The notes beneath the pieces were generated by a model. That model was not told where the DNA came from. It saw only the letters and a list, made by a program, of their open reading frames with translations, and did no database searches. 64,000 nt of DNA from Jannaschia sp. W003 (GTDB lineage Bacteria; Pseudomonadota; Alphaproteobacteria; Rhodobacterales; Rhodobacteraceae): the NCBI RefSeq assembly GCF_025144335.1, contig NZ_CP083539.1:3039501-3103500 (forward strand), given 5' to 3'. Shown in pieces: positions 9,001-17,341 of the stretch; position 1 is the first letter of the stretch; each line of letters starts with the position of its first letter. Both the position numbers and the translations under genes were made by a program.

Positions 9001-11037
9001 CTACTCGGCCGCGGTGGCCGGGGCGGCGTCTTCGGCGGCATCGCCGCGGGTGGCCTTGATCGCGCCTGCGCGGAACTCGCCGTAGCCGTTCTTGAGCCAG
9101 TCCGTCAGGCGCACCTCGCCGGCCTCGCCGGTGAGCTGGGCGCGGTAGGGCAGCAGGCTCTCGGAGACGCGCATGATGTAGTTGCGGGTCTCGCCGAACG
9201 GCACGTCCTCGATCCAGTCCACGATGTCGACCGCCGGGTCCGAGGGATCGCCGAACTGCCCCGACCAGCGGCGCGCGCGCGACGGCCCGGCGTTGTAGGC
9301 CGCCGGCACCAGCACCGGCGAGGCGCCGAACTCGGCCTCCAGCTCGCCCAGGTAGGCGGTGCCGAGCTTGGCGTTGTAGAGCGGATCGTCGGTCAGGCGC
9401 CACTGCTCGTAGGAGACGCCCACCATGCCGGCCATCTCCTTGGCGGTGCCGGGCATCAGCTGCATCAGCCCGCGCGCGCCGGCGTGGGAGACGACGATGG
9501 GGTCGAACTCGGATTCCCGGCGGGCGATCGACAGGGCCAGCTCCGGGGCAACGGGGCTGTCCATCTGCGCGAGGGCGGTGACGGGGTAGTAGCCGCGGTG
9601 CAGCTCGTAGCCCCGGCTCGCCGCCTGCTTGGCCATCTTCAGGGCCAGGTGCGGCTCGTCCCACGAGAGGATCTCGTCGATGGCGGTGCCGATCTCCTGG
9701 CGGGGAAGGGCATCGGCGAGGTCCACCACGAAACGCTCCGCGAGGTTGCGGTAGCCGGCCTCGGCCAGGAGCTTCGCCGCCGGCAGCACGGTGCTGTCCT
9801 TCAGCGAGGTCTCGGCGACGGGCGGGAACTGCTCGGCGCCCGCGAGCAGCGGGTCGGCGGGCAGGTCCGCGCGTTCGGCGGCGAGCTGGCCGTAGAAGCT
9901 GGTCTGGTACTCGGCCCCCTTGGCGTAGGCGGCGCGGGCCTTCTCGGCGTCGCCCGCGGCCTCCCAGGCGCGGCCCTGCCAGTAGCCGGCACGGCCCTTG
10001 GAGATGGGCGAAGCGACGTTCGCGTCGAAGCGGTCGAAGTGCGCGGCGGCGACCTCGGGCTCGCCGCGGTGGCGCAGCGCCATGTAGCCGGCGAGCCACT
10101 CGATGCCGCCGACGTTGCGGTCGCCGTCGGGCAGGTGGTTGCGGGCCGCGACGCGGTAGCCCTCCTCGGCGAAGCCGTCCTGCATCAGCCCGCGTGCGAG
10201 GCGCTCGCGGTGCTTGCCCCAGGCGGCGGGGTGGCCGAGCGAGTCGGCGCTCTCGTCGAACTGGAACAGGATCTCCAGCGCGCCGCCCTCGCCCTCGCGG
10301 CGGCCCTTGCGCAGGCGCCAGGCGAAGCGCTCGTAGGCGAGGCCAGGATGATCCTGCAGCGCCTCGGGCACGGCGGCGATGGTCGCGTCCACGCCGGGGC
10401 GGTTCTCGTGAAGCGCGATGCGCGCCTCGGCGAGCTTGCGTTCGGCGGCGGGCACGAGGGAGAGCATGCGGCCGGCGCTCTGGAAGTCCTCGGACCACAG
10501 CAGCGCGTCGAGGCGCGCGGCGTGGAAGGGGGCGAGCGCCTCGCCGAACAGCGACAGGAAGCCGGAATGCGCGGCGGCGCGCATGGGCTCCGTGAGCCAG
10601 TGCTCCACGGCGAGGGCCTCGGCCTCGGGCCCGCGGCCCAGCGCGCGCAGCGCCACGGCGAGGCGCAGGACGCCCTCGGGCGAGACCGGCGGCTCGCCCT
10701 CGAAGAAGGCGACCACCTCGGCGGGCGGCAGGGCGGAGGGCATGGAGCGCTCGGTCTGGCGGCGCAGCGTGGTGCGGGCCGGCCAGTCGGGATTGCGGCG
10801 GAGGAAGTCGGTGGCCTCGTGCCAGCCGGCGGCGCGGTCGCGCACCAGGTGCCACAGGATCACGTCGCGCAGCACCGCGTCCTCGGTGCGCGACATCGCG
10901 GCGCGAGCGGCGTCCACGCGGCCCTGGCGAAGGTGCTCGAGCCCGAGCCGGAACTCACCGTCGACGGTCGCGAATGCGGGCGCCGGAGCGCCCAGGAGCG
11001 CCGCGGCGCAAACCGCGCGCAGAAGTCGGATTGCCAT
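9001..11037 (-). CDS. soluble lytic murein transglycosylase (Slt70-like)
   Basis: A 678-residue periplasmic protein. The N-terminus is a Sec signal peptide (AVCAAALLGAPAPAFA). A long helical superhelix (roughly residues 30-480) is followed by the GH23 catalytic domain: ARRESEFDP with the catalytic Glu, then GARGLMQLMPGTA and AAYNAGPSRARRW. Slt enzymes cut the glycan strand of peptidoglycan forming 1,6-anhydro ends, acting in turnover and recycling. GAGGGA lies just upstream of the start. It is divergent from dapA across about 236 bases. Confidence 0.88.
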   Translation of the reverse strand: MAIRLLRAVCAAALLGAPAPAFATVDGEFRLGLEHLRQGRVDAARAAMSRTEDAVLRDVILWHLVRDRAAGWHEATDFLRRNPDWPARTTLRRQTERSMPSALPPAEVVAFFEGEPPVSPEGVLRLAVALRALGRGPEAEALAVEHWLTEPMRAAAHSGFLSLFGEALAPFHAARLDALLWSEDFQSAGRMLSLVPAAERKLAEARIALHENRPGVDATIAAVPEALQDHPGLAYERFAWRLRKGRREGEGGALEILFQFDESADSLGHPAAWGKHRERLARGLMQDGFAEEGYRVAARNHLPDGDRNVGGIEWLAGYMALRHRGEPEVAAAHFDRFDANVASPISKGRAGYWQGRAWEAAGDAEKARAAYAKGAEYQTSFYGQLAAERADLPADPLLAGAEQFPPVAETSLKDSTVLPAAKLLAEAGYRNLAERFVVDLADALPRQEIGTAIDEILSWDEPHLALKMAKQAASRGYELHRGYYPVTALAQMDSPVAPELALSIARRESEFDPIVVSHAGARGLMQLMPGTAKEMAGMVGVSYEQWRLTDDPLYNAKLGTAYLGELEAEFGASPVLVPAAYNAGPSRARRWSGQFGDPSDPAVDIVDWIEDVPFGETRNYIMRVSESLLPYRAQLTGEAGEVRLTDWLKNGYGEFRAGAIKATRGDAAEDAAPATAAE

Positions 11038-11273
11038 GTCTGTCCCTCACCTCGATGTCCCCGGCCGGACGTGTCGCCGTCCTTGCGCCATGGAACGGGG
11101 TGTAGCGCAAATGCCTCAACCCGTGAATAGATTCTCTAGAAACTCGGCGGCGTTCCGCCACGCCTCCCCCGCCCCCCGGCCCCCGCGCAGGAGCTGCGGC
11201 GCGCGGCCCGCGTCTTGCCCCGCCCCGCGCGCCGCGCGTAAGGGGGCATGGCCCGCACAGAAGGATCGCCCCC

Positions 11274-12146
11274 ATGTTCAAAGGCTCCATGCCCGCGCTC
11301 GTCACGCCCTTCCGGGGCGGCGCCGTGGACTTCGAGGCGCTGGGCGCGCTGGTGGACTGGCAGATCGCCGAAGGCTCGCACGGACTGGTGCCCGTCGGCA
11401 CCACGGGCGAGAGCCCTACGCTCACCCACGCCGAGCACGAGGCCGTGGTCGAGGCGGTGGTGGAGCGGGCCGCCGGACGGGTTCCGGTGATCGCGGGCGC
11501 GGGCTCCAACAACACCGTGGAGGCGCTGCGCTTCGTGGAGCACGCCAAGCGCGTCGGCGCCGCCGGCGCGCTGGTGGTGACGCCCTACTACAACAAGCCC
11601 ACGCAAGCGGGCCTCGTCGCCCACTTCACGGCGCTGGCCGAGGTCGGGCTGCCGATCGTCATCTACAACATCCCCGGCCGGTCGGTCGTCGACATGACGC
11701 CCGAGACCATGGGGGAGCTCTCCAAGCTCCCCGCCATCGTCGGCGTGAAGGACGCGACCGGCGACCTCGCGCGCGTGAGCGCCCAGCGCACCTCCTGCGG
11801 TGCGGACTTCGTGCAACTGTCCGGCGAGGACGCCACGGCGCACGGGTTCAACGCGCAGGGCGGCGTGGGCTGCATCTCGGTCACCGCCAACGCGGCGCCG
11901 GGGCTGCTGGCGCAGATGCAGGAGGCGACGCTGCGGGGCGACTACGCGGAAGCCTTGCGGATCCAGGACCGGCTGATGCCCCTGCACCGCGCCATCTTCG
12001 CGGAGCCCGGCGTGACCGGCGCCAAGACCGCGCTCGCCCTCTTGGGCCGCTGCGAGCCGGACGTGCGCCTGCCGCTCCTCCCCGCCTCGAGTGCCACGCG
12101 CGAGCGCATCGCGGACGCCCTGCGCCACGCCGGCCTCCTGGACTGA
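11274..12146 (+). CDS. dapA: 4-hydroxy-tetrahydrodipicolinate synthase
   Basis: A 290-residue TIM-barrel class I aldolase, the usual DapA length. GTTGESPTL binds pyruvate carboxyl, YNIPGRSV carries the active-site Tyr, and GVKDATGDL carries the Schiff-base Lys. It condenses pyruvate with aspartate semialdehyde in lysine/diaminopimelate synthesis. AAGGA lies upstream. The upstream gap 11038-11273 includes TTGCGC and GCGCAA arms around 11080-11120 but no clear promoter. smpB follows by 65 bases. Confidence 0.93.
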   Translation: MFKGSMPALVTPFRGGAVDFEALGALVDWQIAEGSHGLVPVGTTGESPTLTHAEHEAVVEAVVERAAGRVPVIAGAGSNNTVEALRFVEHAKRVGAAGALVVTPYYNKPTQAGLVAHFTALAEVGLPIVIYNIPGRSVVDMTPETMGELSKLPAIVGVKDATGDLARVSAQRTSCGADFVQLSGEDATAHGFNAQGGVGCISVTANAAPGLLAQMQEATLRGDYAEALRIQDRLMPLHRAIFAEPGVTGAKTALALLGRCEPDVRLPLLPASSATRERIADALRHAGLLD

Positions 12147-12211
12147 CCGGCGCGCCCGTGGACCGCGGTGCTCCCGTGGACAGCGGCCCCGCCCCCGCCT
12201 AGGTGGGGGCC

Positions 12212-12697
12212 ATGGCCAAGACCAAGACCGCCGAAGAGCGCAACTACAAGATCGTCGCCGAGAACCGGCGCGCCCGCTACGAGTACGCCATCGAGGACGA
12301 CCTCGAGGTGGGCGTGATGCTGCAGGGCTCCGAGGTGAAGTCCCTGCGCGAGGGCGGGGGCGCCAACATCGCCGAGAGCTACTGCGAGGTGAAGGACGGC
12401 GAGCTGTGGCTCGTGAACGCCCACATCGCCACCTACGCGCCCGCGGTCACCTGGGGCCACGAGGAGCGCCGCCGCCGCAAGCTGCTGGCCCGCAACCGCG
12501 AGATCGCCCGCCTGTGGAACGCCACCAAGCGCGAGGGCTACACCGTCGTGCCGCTGGTGATGTACTTCAACCACCGCGGGATCGTGAAGCTGAAGGTGGG
12601 CACCGGCAAGGGCAAGAAGGTCGCCGACAAGCGCGAGACGGCCGCCAAGCGCGACTGGCAGCGCCAGAAGGCGCGGCTGCTGAAGGAGCATAGCTGA
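12212..12697 (+). CDS. smpB: SsrA-binding protein SmpB
   Basis: A 161-residue OB-fold protein. Typical SmpB blocks are [29 protein letters not shown], then [19 protein letters not shown], and a basic C-terminal tail ([18 protein letters not shown]) that enters the ribosome decoding site. It delivers tmRNA to stalled ribosomes. The tmRNA gene itself is not in this window. ATG 12212 is preferred; an in-frame GTG at 12203 would add three residues. Confidence 0.95.
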   Translation: MAKTKTAEERNYKIVAENRRARYEYAIEDDLEVGVMLQGSEVKSLREGGGANIAESYCEVKDGELWLVNAHIATYAPAVTWGHEERRRRKLLARNREIARLWNATKREGYTVVPLVMYFNHRGIVKLKVGTGKGKKVADKRETAAKRDWQRQKARLLKEHS

Positions 12698-12737
12698 GGG
12701 GGGATGCGCCCCTCACGTTCACCCAGCCCCGCCCCGC

Positions 12738-12933
12738 CCCGGCCTCGAGCCGGGGCCTCTGCCCTCCACAAGCGCACCGCTCCGCGATCTCGGCAGGTTC
12801 CCCACCCACAGGCCCCGGCGCAGGGCCGGGGCGCCGCGGGGTGGGCGGCGATGCGAAAGGCCCCCCGCCCACCGCTGGACGCGGACGCTGGGGCGTCCGC
12901 GCTCGGGGCGGGATCGGTCCACTGGACCGATCC
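12738..12933. repeat. REP-like hairpins plus GGATCGGTCC palindrome
   Basis: The 290-base gap 12698-12987 contains no gene but stacked inverted repeats: CCCCGGC-N-GCCGGGG hairpins near 12738 and 12811, a GGACGC...GCGTCC stem near 12880, and a perfect 23-bp palindrome at 12911-12933 with arms GGATCGGTCCA/TGGACCGATCC around one base. The last occurs again at 29051 and 37345. AAGGAGG at 12974-12980 is the ribosome site of sseA. Confidence 0.65.
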
Positions 12934-12987
12934 TCCTCGCCCCTCGCCCCCCTTCGCGCTATGGCGGCCATCGAAGGAGGCCCGCCC

Positions 12988-13839
12988 GTGACCGACGATC
13001 CCGCCACCCTCGTCTCCACCGCGTGGCTCGCCGCGCGGCTGCCCTCGCCCGACCTGCGGGTGATCGACGCCTCGTGGTACCTCGACCCCGCCCGCGACCC
13101 GCGCGCCGAGTACGAGGCCGCCCACATCCCCGGCGCGCGCTTCGTCGCCCTCGACGACGTCAGCGACGCCCGCTCCGCCCTACCCCACATGGCGCCGCCC
13201 ACCGAGAAGTTCCTGTCGCGCATGCGCCGCCTCGGCGTGGGCGACGGGCACACGATCGTGGTCTACGACGGCTGGGATGGCGGCCTCTTCTCGGCCCCGC
13301 GCCTCTGGTGGCTCCTGCGGATGTTCGGCCAGCGCGCGGCCGTGCTCGACGGCGGGCTGGCGAAGTGGCGCGCCGAGGGCCGCCCCCTCTCGTCCGAGCC
13401 GCCCGCGATCCGCGACCGCCACATGATCGCCCGCCGCGACCCCGCAGCCATGCGCGACGTCACCGAGGTCGCCCGCGCCGCCAAGCTCGGCACGGCCCAG
13501 ATCGTGGACGCCCGCGCAGCCGCGCGCTTCCGCGGCGAGGCACCCGAGCCGCGGCCGGGCCTGCGCGCCGGCCACGTGCCGGGCGCCCTCAACCTGCCCT
13601 TCGCGGAGCTGTTCCGCCCCGATGGCACCATGAAGGACGAGGCCGGCCTGCGCGCCGCCTTCGCCGCCGCGGGCGTGGACCTCGCGCGCCCCGTCATCAC
13701 CTCCTGCGGCTCGGGCGTGACGGCGGCGATCCTGAACCTCGCCCTCGCCCGCCTCGGCCATCCCGACCACGCGCTCTACGACGGCTCCTGGGCCGAGTGG
13801 GGCATGTACCCAGACCTCTCCGTGGAGACCGGCCCATGA
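12988..13839 (+). CDS. sseA: 3-mercaptopyruvate/thiosulfate sulfurtransferase
   Basis: A 283-residue tandem rhodanese. The N-terminal inactive repeat (VSTAWLAARLPSPDLRVIDASW, HIPGARFVALDDVSD) is followed by the catalytic repeat ending in TSCGSGVTAA, where Cys is the sulfane-sulfur carrier; CGSGVTA is the mercaptopyruvate-type loop. It moves sulfur from mercaptopyruvate or thiosulfate to thiols or cyanide. GTG 12988 is chosen because AAGGAGG sits 7 nt upstream, although ATG 12961 is in frame. Its stop overlaps the ATG of the aminotransferase (ATGA): the pair likely links cysteine transamination to mercaptopyruvate desulfuration. Confidence 0.85.
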   Translation: MTDDPATLVSTAWLAARLPSPDLRVIDASWYLDPARDPRAEYEAAHIPGARFVALDDVSDARSALPHMAPPTEKFLSRMRRLGVGDGHTIVVYDGWDGGLFSAPRLWWLLRMFGQRAAVLDGGLAKWRAEGRPLSSEPPAIRDRHMIARRDPAAMRDVTEVARAAKLGTAQIVDARAAARFRGEAPEPRPGLRAGHVPGALNLPFAELFRPDGTMKDEAGLRAAFAAAGVDLARPVITSCGSGVTAAILNLALARLGHPDHALYDGSWAEWGMYPDLSVETGP

Positions 13840-15017
13840 CCACCTTCGACGCCCTGCGCCCCGGCAAGCCCGACAGCATCCTCGCCCTGATGGCCGCGTT
13901 CCGCGAGGATCCGCGCGAGAACAAGATCGACCTCGGCGTGGGCGTCTACAAGGACGCCTCCGGCAACACGCCCGTGATGCGCGCCGTGAAGGCGGCCGAG
14001 CGGCGCATCGTCGAGGAGCAGACCACCAAGGTCTACACCGGTCTCGCGGGCGACCCGGCCTTCGGCGAGGCCCTTTCGGGCCTGGTGCTGGGCGGGCGCG
14101 CCCCCCGCGAGCGCCTGTCGATGGTCGCCACCCCCGGCGGCACCGGTGCCGTGCGTCAGGGCATGGAGCTGATGCGCCTCGCCCGCCCCGACTGCACCGT
14201 ATGGCTGTCGGACCCGACCTGGCCCAACCACCCCGCCATCGTCGACCACGTCGGGCTGAAGCGCCGCAGCTACCGCTACTTCGACGCGGACACGGGTGCC
14301 GTGGACTTCGCGGGCATGATGGAGAGCCTCGGCGAGGTCGTGGCCGGCGACGCCGTGGTGCTGCACGGGTGCTGCCACAACCCCACGGGCGCGAACCTCG
14401 CGCTCGACCAGTGGCGCGCGGTGGCCGAGCTGATCGCCGAGCGCGGCGCGGTGGCCTTCGTGGACATCGCCTACCAGGGCTTCGGCGACGGGCTGGATGC
14501 GGATGCCGCCGGCCTGCGCCTCCTGGTGGACCGGGTGCCCGAGGCACTGATCGCCGTGTCGTGCTCCAAGAACTTCGGCATCTACCGCGAGCGCACCGGG
14601 CTGCTGATCGCGCTGTCCGCGAACGCCAAGGTCACGCAGGGCGCGCTCGCCTCCCTCAACCGCCTCAACTACTCGTTCCCGCCCGACCACGGGGCGCGGG
14701 TGGTGCAGACGATCCTCGGCGACGACGCGCTCCGGGCCGACTGGGCGGGCGAGCTGGAGGAGGTGCGGGGCTCCATGCTCGGCCTGCGCGAGCAGCTCGC
14801 GCGCGAGCTGCGGGACCGCATCGGCTCGGACCGCTTCGGCTTCCTGGCCGAGCACCGGGGCATGTTCTCGCTCCTGGGCGCGACCCCGGAGCAGGTGGAG
14901 ACCATGCGGCGCGAGCACGGGGTGTACATGGTGGGCGACAGCCGCATGAACATCGCGGGGCTCAACGCGACCACGGTGCCGCGGCTGGCCGAAGCGATCG
15001 TGGCGGCGGGGGTCTAG
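13836..15017 (+). CDS. aromatic amino acid/aspartate aminotransferase (class I, TyrB/AspC type)
   Basis: A 393-residue PLP aminotransferase of subgroup I-alpha. Hallmarks are the N-terminal RPGKPDSILALMAAFREDPRENKIDLGVGVYKD, HGCCHNPTGANL and the PLP-lysine loop SCSKNFGIYRERTG, with RMNIAGL near the end. Family members transaminate aspartate, tyrosine or phenylalanine with 2-oxoglutarate; sequence alone does not separate TyrB from AspC. Coupled to sseA by an ATGA overlap, it could supply mercaptopyruvate from cysteine, an inference. Confidence 0.88.
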   Translation: MTTFDALRPGKPDSILALMAAFREDPRENKIDLGVGVYKDASGNTPVMRAVKAAERRIVEEQTTKVYTGLAGDPAFGEALSGLVLGGRAPRERLSMVATPGGTGAVRQGMELMRLARPDCTVWLSDPTWPNHPAIVDHVGLKRRSYRYFDADTGAVDFAGMMESLGEVVAGDAVVLHGCCHNPTGANLALDQWRAVAELIAERGAVAFVDIAYQGFGDGLDADAAGLRLLVDRVPEALIAVSCSKNFGIYRERTGLLIALSANAKVTQGALASLNRLNYSFPPDHGARVVQTILGDDALRADWAGELEEVRGSMLGLREQLARELRDRIGSDRFGFLAEHRGMFSLLGATPEQVETMRREHGVYMVGDSRMNIAGLNATTVPRLAEAIVAAGV

Positions 15018-15098
15018 ACGCGCGCGGCCGGGGGGCGTAGGGGACGGCCGCCCCTCGCGGGCCATGTCTCCGACCACCATGTCAAAACGGGTGCCCCC

Positions 15099-15698
15099 AT
15101 GCCTCTCCTCTCCGTGGCCGCGATGGCCGCCATCGTCGTCCTGTCCAACGTCGGGGTGCAGTTCCTCGTCGCAGACGGCTGGTTGACCTGGGGGGCGTTC
15201 ACGTATCCCCTCGCCTTCCTCGTGACGGACGTCACCAACCGGCTCCACGGGCCCGCGGCGGCCCGCAAGGTGGTGCTGGCGGGCTTCGCGGTGGGTCTGC
15301 TGTGCTCGGCCATAGGCACGCAGATCCAAGGGGAGTTCGGGCCGCTGGTGACGTGGCGCATCGCGGTGGGCTCGGGGCTGGCGTTCCTGGCCGCTCAGAG
15401 CGTGGACCTCGCCGTGTTCCGCAGGCTGGCGGCGGCCCCGTGGTGGAAGGCGCCGCTGGTGTCCTCGCTGGTGGGCTCCGTGGTCGACACGGCGATCTTC
15501 TTCACGGTGGCCTTCGCCGGGTTCCTGGCCTTCCTCGAGCCGGGCAATGACGTCTCCTGGGCCGCGGAGCCCACGGCCGTGGGGCCGCTCTGGGTGGGCA
15601 TGGCGCTGGCGGACTGGGCGGTGAAGCTGGGCATCGCGCTGCTCGCTCTGGTGCCGTTCCGCCTGCTGACGCGCAGAAAGACGCTATCCGTAGTGTGA
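15099..15698 (+). CDS. yhhQ: queuosine precursor transporter (YhhQ/DUF165 family)
   Basis: A 199-residue membrane protein with about six hydrophobic helices. The YhhQ hallmarks are ANVGVQFLV-like helix 1, YPLAFLVTDVTNRLHGPAAARKVV after helix 2, and VDTAIFFTVAFAGF. The family imports preQ0/preQ1, precursors of the tRNA wobble base queuosine. I looked for a preQ1 riboswitch in 15018-15098 and saw none. It reads directly towards the small transcription unit at 15705-15929. Confidence 0.85.
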   Translation: MPLLSVAAMAAIVVLSNVGVQFLVADGWLTWGAFTYPLAFLVTDVTNRLHGPAAARKVVLAGFAVGLLCSAIGTQIQGEFGPLVTWRIAVGSGLAFLAAQSVDLAVFRRLAAAPWWKAPLVSSLVGSVVDTAIFFTVAFAGFLAFLEPGNDVSWAAEPTAVGPLWVGMALADWAVKLGIALLALVPFRLLTRRKTLSVV

Positions 15699-15704
15699 GG
15701 GGGG

Positions 15705-15733
15705 TTGACCCATACCAAATCCGTGCCAACTTC
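15705..15733 (+). promoter_or_regulatory. candidate promoter of the micro-ORF transcript
   Basis: TTGACC (15705-15710), a near-consensus -35, is followed after 17 nt by AACTTC (15728-15733) as a weak -10. A start near 15740 would give a short leader before the ribosome site at 15751. The -35 is convincing; the -10 is not. Confidence 0.35.
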
Positions 15734-15750
15734 GGGGCATCGAAACCATC

Positions 15751-15768
15751 AGAAAGGAGGTGATCCAG
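15751..15768 (+). promoter_or_regulatory. extreme Shine-Dalgarno: 18-nt complement of the 16S rRNA 3' end
   Basis: AGAAAGGAGGTGATCCAG is the exact reverse complement of the conserved 16S tail CTGGATCACCTCCTTTCT. Ordinary ribosome sites pair over 4-7 nt. GGAGG ends 7 nt before the GTG at 15768. A downstream CACCTCC (15875-15881) can pair with GGAGGTG (15756-15762), so the site may be masked within its own RNA. Confidence 0.7.
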
Positions 15769-15824
15769 TGTCTAGAAAGGGATTGGAGAAGTGCGTCGGG
15801 ACAGCCGTGGAGCTCCGCGTCTGA
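15768..15824 (+). CDS. 18-codon micro-ORF behind a full anti-16S ribosome site
   Basis: It encodes VSRKGLEKCVGTAVELRV (GTG start, TGA stop). It is placed exactly 7 nt after GGAGG within an 18-nt complement to the 16S rRNA tail, and about 65 nt before a strong intrinsic terminator. No function is recognised. It could be a small protein, a leader peptide whose translation controls RNA folding, or a by-product of an RNA that captures 30S subunits. The only support for translation is the ribosome site and the clean ORF. No structural gene follows before the terminator, so a classic attenuator leader is unlikely unless readthrough reaches the parA-like gene at 16259. Confidence 0.5.
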   Translation: MSRKGLEKCVGTAVELRV

Positions 15825-15890
15825 GGCAGCCCTCAGGCAACGTACACCACGGGTGAGGTCTCTCTAACCGACCCCACCTCCGGACTTTCG

Positions 15891-15929
15891 GAAGGCCGCT
15901 CCACGCCGTGGAGCGGCCTTCTCTCGTTC
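15891..15929 (+). terminator. intrinsic terminator
   Basis: Perfect 14-bp arms (GAAGGCCGCTCCAC / GTGGAGCGGCCTTC) with a 3-nt loop, followed by TCTCGTTCT. It closes the short transcript and separates it from the ParA-HEPN island. Confidence 0.85.
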
Positions 15930-16086
15930 TGGATGGTCGGGTGTGGAGGAGGCCCCGCCGGGCGGGGACCGATCCGGGCGCGCCTCCCCGGAAATGGGGT
16001 GTGGCGGATGTGCCCGGAGGCGGGCGATTCGAGAGCGGCGCGGGCGGAACGGAAGGGGACCGTTCGGTGGGTTCGGGCGGAAAGCT

Positions 16087-16130
16087 GCCGTACACCCCCC
16101 GTACACCCGGCGTGCACCCGGCGTGCACCG
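16087..16130. repeat. four tandem 11-bp repeats (iteron-like)
   Basis: Four back-to-back 11-mers: GCCGTACACCC, CCCGTACACCC, GGCGTGCACCC and GGCGTGCACCG, consensus nnCGTRCACCC. They lie 128 bases before the ParA-type ATPase, right at the edge where the sequence turns AT-rich. They could be binding sites for a ParB-like or repressor protein, though no DNA-binding partner is encoded next door. The flanks 15930-16086 and 16131-16258 hold no supported gene; TATAGT at 16223-16228 may be the -10 of the island promoter. Confidence 0.6.
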
Positions 16131-16258
16131 GACGTATGGATGGAGAGTAGACGGACGGCGTGGACTGACTACAAGAGATTTGCCGATTTTGGCTGGCCTA
16201 CGCGAACCCTGCATTAGTACGCTATAGTTGGCCGACCTAAACCAAGCGAGGGAAACGT

Positions 16259-17341
16259 ATGAGAACTGCAATTTTCAACCATAAAGGGGGCGTTGGTAAA
16301 ACTGTGTTAGCGTACCATTTAGCATGGAAGCTTACGCAGAAAGGTAAACGAGTTCTGCTAGTCGATGGGGATTCACAGGTTAACCTAACCGCGCTGAGCA
16401 TGGGAACGGAAGCCTTCGAAAACCATTACGTTACCGATGAGACCAGAAGTCGGAACATCAGAGACGGTGTTGCTGACGCATTCGAGGGTCGGTCGTCAAA
16501 CCTTGAAGGCTTTGACTGCCCAAATGCCCTCGGAAATGACAAGCTCTTTATTTTACCCGGTCATCCAGAGCTATCAACCTTAGAAGGTCAACTAAGCCTT
16601 GCACAGGAAACCTACGGCTCGCTTTCCGTACTGCGTAGTTTACCTGGCGCTCTTAGCGCCCTTATTGGCCGGATAGAGAGGCGACACAGAATAGACATTA
16701 CCCTAGTCGACTTAAATCCTGGCTTGGGAGCGATCAATCAGAACCTGTTTTCATCATGCAAATCTTTCATAGTTCCCACCAATCCGGATCCGTTTTCCCT
16801 TATGGCTGTCGATACCCTAAGGGACGTCGTGATCCGATGGAATAATTGGAAAGAAAACAATCTAGACAAATACCTAGGAGCAGATTTTCTACTACCAAAG
16901 GGAACAATTAGATTCATCGGAAACGTTAACGCGCGGTTCAACAAACACGCATCGAAAGCCGGTGCGAAGTTTGACGAGCGCATGCGGATGATTGACAGCG
17001 AGATCTACAGTAGATTTGCGCCAGCCCTGGACTCTGCCGGGATGCTTTATTCTCGCGAAAAATATGAACGGGCCTTCGAAATAGGAAAGGAGGAACTAAG
17101 TCCCGATAGCAAAGCGCTTTATGCGCTTGCGCGGATTCCGGACTTTCAATCCTTGATTCAATATAGCTACAAGTATACTAAGCCGGTATTCTGCCTTACC
17201 GATAGCAACCTCCGAGCAGAAAGACTTGGGGGAAACTCCCTGAGAGATGCAAAGTCGAACATAGCTGAGTTCGAATTCATTTTCAATTGTATTGCCAACA
17301 AGTTTCTATTGATATCGCAAGATGACGACAGCGAAGACTAG
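16259..17341 (+). CDS. ParA-type (MinD/SIMIBI) ATPase with unusual C-terminal extension
   Basis: A 360-residue protein. Residues 1-20 contain the deviant Walker A KGGVGKT (9-15) with the signature first Lys. Walker A' is LLVDGDSQ (33-40), and the Walker B position reads LVDLNPGLG (149-157), with Asn where Tyr/Ala-Pro is common in ParA. VPTNPDPFSLMAVDTL (172-187) is the ParA specificity block. Residues beyond ~240 match nothing I recognise. ParA proteins are ATP-switched dimers that move or regulate cargo; no parB or parS-type partner is adjacent, and the gene instead overlaps a HEPN gene by 20 bases. GAGGGA gives a good ribosome site. Codon use (AAA, TTA, ATT) is far more AT-rich than all flanking genes, indicating horizontal acquisition. 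Confidence 0.75.
   Translation: MRTAIFNHKGGVGKTVLAYHLAWKLTQKGKRVLLVDGDSQVNLTALSMGTEAFENHYVTDETRSRNIRDGVADAFEGRSSNLEGFDCPNALGNDKLFILPGHPELSTLEGQLSLAQETYGSLSVLRSLPGALSALIGRIERRHRIDITLVDLNPGLGAINQNLFSSCKSFIVPTNPDPFSLMAVDTLRDVVIRWNNWKENNLDKYLGADFLLPKGTIRFIGNVNARFNKHASKAGAKFDERMRMIDSEIYSRFAPALDSAGMLYSREKYERAFEIGKEELSPDSKALYALARIPDFQSLIQYSYKYTKPVFCLTDSNLRAERLGGNSLRDAKSNIAEFEFIFNCIANKFLLISQDDDSED

Noticed and set aside
15018..15098. preQ1 riboswitch before the queuosine-precursor transporter
   Set aside because: The leader is short and GC-rich and shows no preQ1 pseudoknot-like C-rich/A-rich arrangement.
15772..16128. Overlapping ORFs on both strands containing repeated VHPACT/CTPGVR-like segments
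   Set aside because: They are produced by the 11-bp tandem repeats and flanking palindromes; no ribosome site and no codon bias.
16087..16130. CRISPR array
   Set aside because: Repeats are 11 bp, contiguous, with no spacers and no cas genes.
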